A stretch of DNA of 64,000 nucleotides from Odontocerum albicorne (lineage: Eukaryota > Arthropoda > Insecta > Trichoptera > Odontoceridae), in NCBI GenBank assembly GCA_949825065.1, contig OX463863.1:17903240-17967239 (forward strand), in the 5' to 3' direction. Made by a program: the position numbers and the translations under genes. Under the pieces are notes generated by a model. The model was not told the DNA's origin. It worked only from the letters and a program-made list of their open reading frames with translations, and searched no databases. Positions 1-11,800 of the stretch are shown here, piece by piece (positions within the stretch are counted from its first letter, which is position 1; the number at the start of each line of letters is the position of its first letter).

Positions 1-663
1 TAAAGACGAACGCCGAAGGAAACGCCACTGCGAGCTCGCATCGGACTCTGTGATTTAAAATGTACTTTGAACGCATGTTTAATGTTTGCACTCGACGCAT
101 TCCTAGACCTTTGGAAAAAAAAAAGTAATTTAGATTTTATATAAACGAACGTTACTCTATCAGTGATAAAACTGGCAAGTCATTTCAAATCTGTCTCGAG
201 CGTACTCGATACGCAACTTTTATTAATGTCTCGTGTAACAATCAACCGTTACGGTTGACTATCAAAAAAGATATTTGTTTTAATTTAACACAACGTTGAG
301 AAAGAACTGAAGAAAATCCTTTCGTCTCGCGTAAATTGTTTGAACTCTCGTCGTGAGATCAATTGAATTAGGTAAACCGAAGGATCTTCAGCCTTCATTC
401 CCTTGCAAGTGTTGCAAAGATTCCTGCCTTCTGAAACTCTGTTCCTGCTTTTGCAATCTCCACTTTTTCCGCTTTCGTACCATGTAAACTGCTGGACAAA
501 TTAGACAAATTATCATATCACTTCATACCAGAAGGAGCTAAATTGGTTGATTGTGAGAAATAGGCGCAAAATTCACATACTATCTCGATTTTATAATATC
601 CTTAACTGTCCCCTCTTATCTTGTTGAGAATATTAAGCGTCTGTCCGATCATAGACCTACACT
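1..663. other. AT-rich non-coding sequence, no gene recognised
   Basis: No open frame of recognisable character is present. It probably lies upstream of, or in the first intron of, the PUF60 gene, whose first coding exon I could not locate. I see no convincing start codon joined to a splice donor of the phase required by the exon at 2791. Confidence 0.4.
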
Positions 664-930
664 ATGCTCGAACAAAGATTGTTTATTGACCTTTCCAGTT
701 CACCGCTCTTTTTTTTTTTTACGTCGTCCTTTACTGTCCGTGCAATGACACTCTGGAACCAGTTGCAAACTAATGTTAGACTCACTCCGTCATTAGCATG
801 TTTTGAAAAGCAACTAAAAAAAACTCTTAATTTCAAGTCAGTAATTATAACGTGTTTCATTCCTGAATTTTTATTTCCTCTCCGCCATCTTTTTCCTTTT
901 CCTAAGTATAATATGTTATTCATGAATTGA
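664..930 (+). pseudogene. LINE reverse-transcriptase ORF, C-terminal tail fragment
   Basis: The frame contains a stretch of the form SFTVRAMTLWNQL followed about 14 residues later by CFEKQLKKTL. This pattern (aromatic-V-R-x-x-x-LWN-x-L, then F-K/E-x-x-L-K) closes the ORF2 of jockey/CR1-like non-LTR retrotransposons. Only the last 60 or so codons are present, after a poly-T run, with no reverse-transcriptase core. It is a 5'-truncated dead copy. Confidence 0.5.
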
Positions 931-1036
931 AGAATAAAATTCATAAACCACATAACAACCATGTTTTTGATTTTTCATTTTTTTTATGGAAAAACAGTCT
1001 ATCAACAAGCGACAATATACCCATAAATGGCATATA

Positions 1037-1277
1037 CAGTACCCGGCGGTACGTAATACACATCGGGCTTAAGAGTGAGACTGTCGGCCATAATCGGCTA
1101 ACTTCTGCTTTGTTGAGCGTCGTCTCTGTCGCACGATGCACTATCAGTCCGGTACGGTAACGACTGATAAATCGCGACGGAACAAGTGTATGAATGACAG
1201 ACGACACTCGACAAAGCGAAAGTTAGCCGATTATCTCTTTCTTAAGCCCGATGTGTATTACTTACCGCCGGGTACTG
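1037..1277. mobile_element. 241-bp MITE with long terminal inverted repeats and TA target duplication
   Basis: The left end CAGTACCCGGCGGTACGTAA is mirrored by the right end, which in reverse complement begins CAGTACCCGGCGGTAAGTAA. The inverted similarity continues through ACACATCGGGCTTAAG and, further in, through ATAATCGGCTAACTT. TA dinucleotides flank both ends (1035-1036 and 1278-1279). Ends starting CAGT beside a TA duplication are typical of Tc1/mariner-derived miniature elements. It has no coding capacity. The family assignment is inference; the inverted repeat is directly visible. Confidence 0.75.
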
Positions 1278-1436
1278 TACATATGTGAATTCAAACAATA
1301 AAAATAGCTTTATATAGTTTGTACGTTTTTATTTTTCACAAATAAAACGTTTTGTAGAAAATGTGCAATTTTTTTCTTATAACTATATTTTTTTTGGGTC
1401 TTGAGTGGTTTATGAGTTTTACTCTTTAATTGTGTA

Positions 1437-1535
1437 AAGGTGAATAATTATTTTGAATATTTTTTTGCGACTAACTTCCTTGGTTGGAAGAGATTGTCAC
1501 TTGGCAATATGCCCGCCAGATTATTTTACAATGAA
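1437..1535. repeat. Dispersed repeat, copy 1 (LINE 3'-tail-like)
   Basis: This stretch resembles 2440-2535 in the same orientation. Both contain TTTGAATATTTTTT, then a GACC/GACT-ATAACTTC-like segment, then CCACTTGGC-type sequence, and end near ATTGAAG/AATGAAG. A related motif with 'gtatagcaataagcccatcagatgg' character is also seen near 24545. The source is probably the 3' tail of a LINE. Confidence 0.45.
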
Positions 1536-2439
1536 GTTTTAAATGAATCCCTCTCCGTCGTGACACGAATGCTGAGGAACGTGACTCACAGTTGTTTTTT
1601 CAGTCCTCGCGGCATTTTACTGTTTGCAGAGCCTATATAGCAAATGCAGACACCTGGTCACTCGACAACCTTTCTTATTTTTCATTAACCTTCAATTGCC
1701 GATGACAATGAGTCTCCGTTTCCGTGTCCTCTCTGTTACCGAAGAACTGTCGAATGCGTCTAGTAAATGTTAAACTGTTATAATATAGAGGCATTTGTTC
1801 GTCGTTCCATCCACAAAACACTCGCAGCAATCGTCTCCTTCACGACAGCATGATTAGAGTCTATCTCTGGCCTCTATTGTCCAAGATTCTAAAGAATATT
1901 GAGAGAATCAGAGTTATTTTCACTCCACGAGAGATGTTTCTCCAGATCCAGCCTTGATATATATATATAGCATTCTTCACCACACCTAATCTCGTGACTA
2001 CAGTTTCATATCTGCCTGTATTTGCAACTGAAGACCCAAGGCAAATGAATAATTCTTCTTCATCACATGTTCAATGCTGAGTGTTATGGTCCTCTGCTAT
2101 GTCTCAAACTCTGCGCAACACCTGTCTCCGTCCCTTCTTAAGTTAGTCCTGGGCCATGCAAAATGCAACGCCTCAAGAGGGTCCTGTTAATTCCTCTATT
2201 TATTGACCCCTTCATGTCACAAGATACCTTCCTTCAACTGTCCCCGTCATCACATACAATACCTTCTGACTTTTGCCATTCTTTCTAGCAACATGCCCTA
2301 AGTACGTCAGAATTATTTTTCTGTACGTTGTCGAAAATCTTTCGGTAATCTTCGATTCTTGTCAGTTGCAACACTTCTACGAATCTCAGGCGGGGCAATA
2401 CCGATCAATTGGTATATATTGTTCATGAATTTTGTACAA

Positions 2440-2535
2440 ATTAATAATAATTTGAATATTTTTTGTGACCATATAACTTCGTAATAAAGAAAGCCACTTG
2501 GCGATAAGTCCACTAGATTTTTATACATTGAAGTG
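2440..2535. repeat. Dispersed repeat, copy 2 (LINE 3'-tail-like)
   Basis: Second copy of the repeat at 1437-1535, about 1 kb downstream in the same orientation and with scattered substitutions. It ends with a CTAGATTTTTATACATTGAAG-like tail that matches the first copy in order. Confidence 0.45.
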
Positions 2536-2790
2536 TCAATATGTAAAAATAAACGCGAAAAATATTCACAAGTCAAAACATTAAAATATGTTTTCTTAAC
2601 ACGAACATATGTTTCTTAACTCGTGTGTATATTTCTTAACACATGTTTTGAATTCTATAGACAAAATTTTCATTACTCTTGCCATTGGATAGATAAATTG
2701 GTTAGGGAATGCGTCGGTTGTTCTTTGTTTAAATTGCTGAAACAACTTGGTATGATTTCGACACTTTACCTTTCTCCTGATTATTTGCAG

Positions 2791-2862
2791 GTTTGGAGGG
2801 GGCATCCTCCTTTGTCCCCACGCCCATATATGACCTTCAGCAGATAGGAGATGTCTACACAG
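2791..2862 (+). CDS. hfp: hfp exon a (N-terminal region)
   Basis: Begins after TTTGCAG and ends before GTAATG. It encodes 23 residues ending in [11 protein letters not shown] plus the first base of a Gly codon. This low-complexity N-terminal segment precedes the conserved helix in insect PUF60 proteins. The ORF continues past the donor into the 192-bp repeats, which are not coding. Confidence 0.85.
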
Positions 2863-5800
2863 GTAATGCCATAATTATTTTATTTTTTTATAATTATTAT
2901 ATCAAGTTTACCTGTCATATGCTCATGGAGAGACAGCGAGAGGAAAGCAAAGGAAACAGAACAGCACTCCTGAGTTTGTGTGTAGGAACTTGTCCAGACG
3001 TCTCATACACTGGTTCAATGTCACAGCACTCACTACAACAATGGGCAGTATTATCATTATAGCCAGGCAGTATGAATGCTGTTAATATCTGTATCAAGTT
3101 TACCTGTCATATGTTCATGGAGAGACAGCGAGGGAAAAGCAAAGGAAACAGAACAGCACTCCTGGGTTTGTGTGTAGGAACTTGTCCAGACATCTCATAC
3201 ACTGGTTCAATGTCACAGCACTCACTACAACAATGGGCAGTATTATCATTATAGCCAGGCAGTATGAATGCTGTTAATATCTGTATCAAGTTTACCTGTC
3301 ATATGTTCATGGAGAGACAGCGAGGGAAAAGCAAAGGAAACAGAACAGCACTCCTGGGTTTGTGTGTAGGAACTTGTCCAGACGTCTCATACACTGGTTC
3401 AATGTCACAGCACTCACTACAACAATGGGCAGTATTATCATTATAGCGAGGCAGTATGAATGCTGTTAATATCTGTATCAAGTTTACCTGTCATATGTTT
3501 ATGGAGAGACAGCGAGGGAAAAGCAAAGGAAACAGAACAGCACTCCTGGGTTTGTGTGTAGGAACTTGTCCAGACGTCTCATGCACTGGTTCAATGTCAG
3601 CAATCACTGCACTATTGAGCAATATAGTAAAAATTCGTACATTCGAAATTTAGGGGACCAAATATCACAAAAAAAATATCAATTTACGAATTACACGATC
3701 ATTGAAAAATAGTTTTTATTTGCACGGCATTTCGCCTGGGAATATTGTGACTTATTTTCTCACTGTAAATTTCATTTAAGTTTACTAAAGTGTTCTCGAC
3801 ATAATTCTGCTATATTAAGACATATTTAATGGTAAAATTTTTTTTTTTTAATTATGGAATATTTTTCATAAGCTCATGAATTAAAAAAAAACTATATTTG
3901 TCCCTTATTTGATTTTGAGATGGTCACTTGTTTACACAGATTAACTTTACGTTTGCATGCATAATATGAACTTGATGATGGCAAAGATACTTATACATTG
4001 ATACGTTTTGTATACTACGCACTTAGCTTGTCAATGTGTTAAAAAGTGCAAACTCTCATGAAACCCACTCTACCATACGTCCGATACATCTACTAAACTA
4101 GGAATGTCGATTTGGTGATCTAGAAAATGGTGAAAAATACGAATTATTAATTATATATTGTTCTAATTAACGGACTTTTACTATTTTATCATTGTATTAT
4201 GTCCTCTGAATGATAAAAATTACTCAAGATCTTATAACACTCAATCAAGTCTCCACGAATTCGTCTTTAGTTAACACTATCAACTTGACATCCGATCCTC
4301 CTTCACTTTGCACTAGTGACACTATCAACTTGACATCCGATCCTCCTTCACCTTGCACTAGTGACACTATCAACTTGACATCTGATCCTCTCCTTCACCT
4401 CGCACTAGTAACGATATTCTACACTGTCCATCACACCCGTGTTACAGGGCCCGGAGCAAAGTGCGCTACTTTACCCGCAATTTTGGGTGGCTCTCTACCG
4501 CGGCTGGGCGCGGAGCAAGGGGACTGTGTCGCCCGTGCCAAGAAGTACGCCATGGAGCAGAGCATCAAGATGGTGCTCATGAAGCAGACTCTGGCGCACC
4601 AGCAGCAGCAGATGGCCAGCCAAAGGACGCAGGTTCAGAGACAGCAGGCACTTGCCCTCATGTGCAGGTAAACACTTGTCTTCTAACTAGCTATAAATAC
4701 CATCCAAGGACGTACCAAAACAGTAACTAAATACGTGTTTATTATTATACTTAGAGAGGGCTCGTCACTATTCTACGAAAAGAAGTAAACTCTCCGTATC
4801 GGAAAAAAAGGGATTATATTTTTGTACCATAAATGGTCATTCAAGATAATTAAACAAATATTTAGGTGAAAACCTTGAAACCGGTAGGATTATACCGTTA
4901 TTCTTCTTCTTCCCAGTGTCATATCAGGTCCCCCCCAACGTTGACTATCACCTGAGAGTAAGTATCTCTGTCCCCGGCAGCCTGAAAAAGATCTCCAACG
5001 CTCCTTATACCAGTCCAGTCACGTATATTGCGGAGCCAGGAGATTTGCCTCCTGCCAACACCTCTTCGACCTTCTACTTTGCCTTGGATGATCAGGTGCA
5101 GTAATTTGTACTTGACCCAAATAGGACACCTTTCGGGTTTTAATTAAGCCAGCAGCTTTGGCTCTATGAAGAACCCTCGTGTTGCTGACCATATCCGTCC
5201 AGGGTATCCGTAGCATTCTCCGGTGCATCCACATTTCGAATTCTTCCAGTCGGTTCCTACTACCAACTTTGAGGGTCCATGATTCCACTCCATGCAATAA
5301 CACCGACCAAACGTAGCGTTTGACTAACCGTTGTCGAAGTTTCAAGTTTAGATTATCATCGCAGAATACGCTTCTCATTTTATTAAAAGCCGCACGAGAT
5401 GATTCAATTCTGCACTTGACTTCGGTTTCTGGGTCGAGGTCTTCCACTATATCCATATACACCTCAATTTTTCCGACTTTTTACATTTATTATTTCAAAA
5501 TATACACTTGATCCAACCATACTTCCCTTGGTCTTCCTCTACCTCTACCACACCTTTCACTCACGTACTGTTATATTTATTTTGTTAGGTTTTCTTCATT
5601 CATTTGTGTCACGTGAAAAGTCATCAATAGTTTCTTTAAATGTTTATTTTACGTTTCAGAGTATACGTGGGCAGCATATCATTCGAGTTAAAGGAGGACA
5701 CGATCCGGCAGTCCTTCTTGCCATTCGGGCCCATCAAGTCTATCAATATGTCCTGGGACCCGGTCACGCAGAAGCACAAGGGGTTCGCGTTCGTGGAGTA

Positions 5801-8800
5801 CGAGATCCCAGAGGCGGCGCAGCTCTCTCTCGAACAGATGAACGGGGTCATGATTGGCGGCAGGTAAGGACAGTTTTTCTGGGTTGATCGTTGCATTTGT
5901 TAGCGGATGTTTTGATATTTATCACAATCTCATAGCACTCGATCAAATATTCGCAATTTTGTCTTTTTTTATGATTTGATATTTATTAAGATCTCATAGT
6001 TCACAATTTTTTTTTTTTTTATGATTTGATATTTATCAAGATCTCATAGTTCTTGATCAGCAATTCACAAGTTTGTCTTTTTTATGATTTGATATTTATG
6101 AAGATCTCATAGTTCTTGATCAACAATTCAAAAGTTTGTATTTTTCATGATTTGATATTTATCAAGATCTCATAGTTCTTGATCAACAGTTCATAAGTTT
6201 GTCTTTTTTATGATTTGATATTTATCAAGATCTCATAGTTCTTGATCAGCAATTCACAAGTTTGTCTTTTTTATGATTTGATATTTATGAAGATCTCATA
6301 GTTCTTGATCAACAATTCAAAAGTTTGTATTTTTCATGATTTGATATTTATCAAGATCTCATAGTTCTTGATCAACAGTTCATAAGTTTGTCTTTTTTAT
6401 GATTTGATATTTATCAAGATCTCATAGTTCTTGATCAGCAATTCACAAGTTTGTCTTTTTTATGATTTGATATTTATGAAGATCTCATAGTTCTTGATCA
6501 ACAATTCAAAAGTTTGTATTTTTCATGATTTGATATTTATCAAGATCTCATAGTTCTTGATCAACAGTTCATAAGTTTGTCTTTTTTATGATTTGATATT
6601 TATCAAGATCTCATAGTTCTTGATCAAGGGATCACAATTTTGTATTTTTTAATGATTTTGTGTTTATCAAGATCTCATAGTTCTTGATTAAGGGTTCGCA
6701 AGTTGTTTTTTTTTTTATCATTGAATATTTATCAAGATCTCAAAGCTCTTGATCAAAGGTTCACAATTTTGTCTCAACATACAACTCTTGTTTTTTACTT
6801 CTTACATTTTCTTCTTTCAAAATATCATTCACTAGATCCAATCATACTCCTGCTTTCCACTCACATTCACTAGATCCAATCATACTCCTGCCTCCCACTC
6901 ACATTCACTAGATCCAATCATACTCCTGCCTCCCACTCACATTCACTAGATCCAATCATACTCCTGCCTCCCACTCACATTCACTAGATCCAATCATACT
7001 CCTGCCTCCCACTCACATTCACTAGATCCAATCATACTCCTGCCTCCCACTCACATTTTATCATACATTGTCACCCCATGAGAAATAAATTTATAATAAT
7101 AATAAAGGATGATCCATGAAACGCCATTTAAAGGACAAGTTCTCGTCAAGACTTGGGGCACTCTAGCTTGGGACACAATTCCAATATTATTGAGAAATTA
7201 AAAATGTTTCAAAATAGATAAATATATTAGTTGAGTATAAGAATAGGGAGGTGGTAAGTAAGTAGCTGGGGGCGTTAGATCAGCTACTAGATAAATATAT
7301 TAGTTGAGTATAAGAATAGGGAGGTGGTAAGTAAGTAGCTGGGGGCGTTAGATCAGCTACTAGATAAATATATTAGTTGAGTATAAGAATAGGGAGGTGG
7401 TAAGTAAGTAGCTGGGGGCGTTAGATCAGCTACTAGATAAATATATTAGTTGAGTATAAGAATAGGGAGGTGGTAAGTAAGTAGCTGGGGGCGTTAGATC
7501 AGCTACTAGATAAATATATTAGTTGAGTATAAGAATAGGGAGGTGGTAAGTAAGTAGCTGGGGGCGTTAGATCAGCTACTAGTATATTAGTTGAGTATAA
7601 GAATAGGGAAGGTGGTAAGTAAGTAGCTGGGGGCGTTAGATCAGCTACTAGATATTAGTTGAGTATAAGAATAGGGAGGTGGTAAGTAAGTAGCTGGGGG
7701 CGTTAGATCAGCTACTAGATAAATATATTAGTTGAGTATAAGAATAGGGAGGTGGTAAGTAAGTAGCTGGGGGCGTTAGATCAGCTACTAGATAAATATA
7801 TTAGTTGAGTATAAGAATAGGGAGGTGGTAAGTAAGTAGCTGGGGGCGTTAGATCAGCTACTAGATAAATATATTAGTTGAGTATAAGAATAGGGAGGTG
7901 GTAAGTAAGTAGCTGGGGGCGTTAGATCAGCTACTAGATATTAGTTGAGTATAAGAATAGGGAGGTGGTAAGTAAGTAGCTGGGGGCGTTAGATCAGCTA
8001 CTAGATAAATATATTAGTTGAGTATAAGAATAGGGAGGTGGTAAGTAAGTAGCTGGGGGCGTTAGATCAGCTACTAGATAAATATATTAGTTGAGTATAA
8101 GAATAGGGAGGTGGTAAGTAAGTAGCTGGGGGCGTTAGATCAGCTACTAGATAAATATATTTGGCAAGAAAACAGCAGAAAACTTAATGCATGAAGACCA
8201 ACTACAAAGAAACGTTTGTAGATCCTCCGATTTGTGATAATAACACATTCGAATTTAGGTGGAGTGTAGGGTATGTGTGTGTAGTGTTCGTATTTGATCA
8301 TCAATTTCGATAAGACCTACCAAAAAGGGTTGTCTTCAAGTGCTTCTTAAAGTTGCACATGTCACCCATAGCACTTAGAAGCAGACTAGCTACAACAAAA
8401 GCTCTTTCATAATACATAATCAGTTCATTAGATGAAGATAAAAACAACCTAAAAGTTATGCTCCTCTCCGAAGTAACATCCCTCAGACACAGGTTGGAAA
8501 GATACAATGGATACATCCCATTAAGGGACTTGAAATTATTCAGTGTACTCATTTCTATAACTCATTTTCCTGTGTTCACGTTTCACTTCCATAATCATCT
8601 AAATGTATATTTATACGTGTGCAGGAACATCAAGGTAGTGGGGCGGCCGTCGAACATGCCCCAAGCTCAGGCCGTGATAGACGAGATCCAGGAGGAGGCC
8701 AAGAGCTACAACAGGATCTACATCGCCAGCATCCACGCAGATCTCACCGAAGAGGACATCAAGAGGTGATATCATAAGTTTTCTTTCTTTTCCCGCTCCC

Positions 8801-11800
8801 TGTACTGTTTTATTTGCGAGGCTTGTAACATATTTTTACATCTTTAAAAAAATTAAAATGCAACTCGAGGGGAAAAGAGATACGATCGAAGGAATCCGTA
8901 CCATAATGCTGTAAGGCGTGATAGGTGCCATTAGTGGTTTGCTAACTCCAGTCTAGGTGTACATGAGCAATCAAGTGTCAAAATACTGAAGTTCTGTGAA
9001 ATTTTAACGTACATACATATATCATCATGCCATGTCCCTTTCAGGGTTAGCAGAGAGAACAGATCTCCAATTTTTTCTAACCAAACACAATTTACGGGTA
9101 CAGTGGGTACGGAAGCAATTCAAAGTTCAACTCATGCAATTTGGCCATCGTTACCATCGACTTGTGACACGGTGCATTGTCCTGATGAAAGAGAACTTTT
9201 TTCTTCTACATATGGGGCCGTTTTTTTGCAATTTCTGCCTTCAAACACTCCAATAATGTTATGTAATATTCGCTATTGATGGTTTTTCACTTTTCAAGGT
9301 GATCGATGAATATTATACCATGCACATCCCAAAATACGGTGGCCATAACTTTCCCGGCCGACTGTTGAGTTTTTGGTCGCTTCGGACGACTTTCACCGGC
9401 TGCTCTCCACTCAGCTGACTGCTGATTTGATTCCGGAGTATAGTGGTGGATCCAAGTTTCATCCATTGTCACATACCGACGCAAAAACTCCTGTTTATTT
9501 CGTGTAAACAGTGCCAAACAACGCTCTGAATCATCGATGCGTTGTTGTTTCTGTTCCATTGTGAGCAAATGCGGCACCCATTTCGAAAAAAGCTTTTTCA
9601 TGACCAATTTTTCATGCAAAATAGTGTAAACACTACCAAATGATATCTTCAGGATGTCAGCTATCTCACGCAACTTTACTTTGCGATTTTCCATCACGAT
9701 TTTGAGTTTTTTGTGTAACAGCCTCATTTGGACGACCAGAGCGTTCAGCATCATTTGTGTCTGTACGACCGCGTTTGAAATCAGCATACCACCGACAAAT
9801 GGTTGTTTTCGACGGAGCAGAGCCCAGATAACACTTTTCAAGCCATCGCTGAGTTTGAACGGTATTTTTTCCCATTAAAAAGCAATGTTTTATCAACACA
9901 CGAAATTCGGTTTTTTCCATTGTTTTTGTTTTAAAAATAGCAAAAGTAGCGTCATTAAAACCACTGGAACTCAATGACACGTCGGAATGTCATGAAAGTT
10001 TGACATGTAACTTCTAAAGGTTGGTACTAACTGAGAATGGTATGGATTTGTTATTAGAGACACCATCTGTTGGTTAGTTGATAAAACATTGCTTTTTAAT
10101 GGGAAAAAATACCGTTCAGACTCAGCGATGGCTTGAAAAGTGTTACCATTTGTCGGTGGTATGCTGATTTCAAACACGGTCGTACAGACACAAATGATGC
10201 TGAACGCTCTGGTCGTCCAAATGAGGCTGTTACACCAGAAAACATATTAGCATTAAAAAACATGAGAGTTTCGCTATTCGCTAGCGTTTCGTGTCGGTCC
10301 GCTTCCGTTTCGCTTTCGCTGCAGTGTGCTAACGGCGTTAGGGACCTAGAAAATAGCCAAAAATACGAATCACGAACTACCGTTATTCTAATTAATGAAC
10401 TTTTACTATACTTCAAAGGTGATGAAAGCCAATTATTGTTTTACTAAGCTTTTAATTTTTGTATATAAATCCCGATAAAACTTGAGTTAAGCTAGGGTTT
10501 CCTAAGAAAGTGGTGTCGTTATATAGCGCCCGTAACAAAACGTTGTCTATGCAAACTATATGGTGTTGATTTCCTAGAGAGCGTTGGTTGTGTCGTTATA
10601 TAGCGCACGTAACAAAACAATGCAAACCAATGGCATTCGTTTCCTAGAGAGCGTTGGTTGTGAGCGTAACGTCAAATAGCGATGAAGCCATTTACATGAT
10701 GGCCGTGATAGCGGAGTAAACAGTCGTGTAACGTTTTTTCCCGTGCAAAAACCGAGTGCCAACGTAATTTGGACCAGCGAAGATGACGAAATATTGATTG
10801 ATTTTGTAAGAAATAATGAAGCTTTATATATTGTGAAGAGCAAAGACTATAGAAAAGCCCAGTTGAAACAAAATATGTGGAATAATATCGGGATTACATT
10901 TGAAAAATCAGAAATGTACGTGTATTGTAAATTGATAGGGTTGTATTCCTGCCTTGCCTTGCCTTGCCTTGCCTTGTTGGGGGTTTATATGATTCATTAT
11001 TCTAACCAAATTTAAAAGAACCTAATGTTAATTCTTTCTAAAAAACATAAAAGCCAAACTAATACTTCATAAATTCGTTCACGGGGGTGTCAGTTTGACG
11101 TTTCCAACTGACGGTTGTGGGTTCTCATTTCTGCCATCTGGCGGCGCGCCAGGCGGATGCGTCGCAAACTACTTGCGCACACGTCCATTCTCCACCGCAA
11201 TACGATATCTGATACGTTCGCAGCATCACATCATGTTACAGCCGCTACATAACAACGCCGCTTTCTTAGGTAACCCTAGCTTTACACCTCGTATACGTGT
11301 GTTCTCGCTTACAACTTACTCAGTCCGTTTAATTCACCCACGGCCAGTGATGAGAGATCTTGATCCGAGTGGTACCGCGGTGTGAGACGCCCGGAGTGAG
11401 GGCAGCTCTCCACCAGCCGGGACCGTGATGGACCTCCCTGTAGCTGATAAGATCTGAGGCCACGAGTTTTATATATTCTTATAACACAAGATCCACTCTA
11501 ACAATAGTTGTGTTACGGAACATGAGATCAAAAGTTGTCTTATATCCGTATTATAAAGTTGGTTTACAGTTCATAAAGTACTCAATCAAATCGAGATCTA
11601 GATGACCCCTTGCATGACCATGAGCCCCTAGGTTGAAATATAGGCACCGTTTCATTAAGAGGGTATTCTCATTTGGAATTTTCAAAAAATCGAATATTTT
11701 TTTCATTTTATTTTTTTATAATCCTCTTTGAATAATTTCCAGTGAGAAATGATCAAAAATTTTTAAAATTCGAAATGTTATGAGGGTTTATAATCGAGCG

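Noticed and set aside
3072..3653. Sixty-codon open frames on both strands in the 192-bp repeats
   Set aside because: They are identical copies imposed by the tandem repeat, without splice or start context.
4210..4447. Upstream extension of the hfp exon at 4448 in the same open frame
   Set aside because: The frame runs through short tandem repeats. The acceptor GTTACAG at 4447 restores the expected Gly-Pro-Gly junction with the exon ending at 2862.
5528..5887. Alternative 119-codon frame across the RRM1 exon
   Set aside because: It overlaps the exon in another frame. The RNP motifs prove the RRM1 frame.
11095..11400. GC-richer open frame of 96 codons as a possible gene
   Set aside because: It has no splice context, no family character and only moderate length. 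The GGCGCGCC palindrome inside is short and could be chance.
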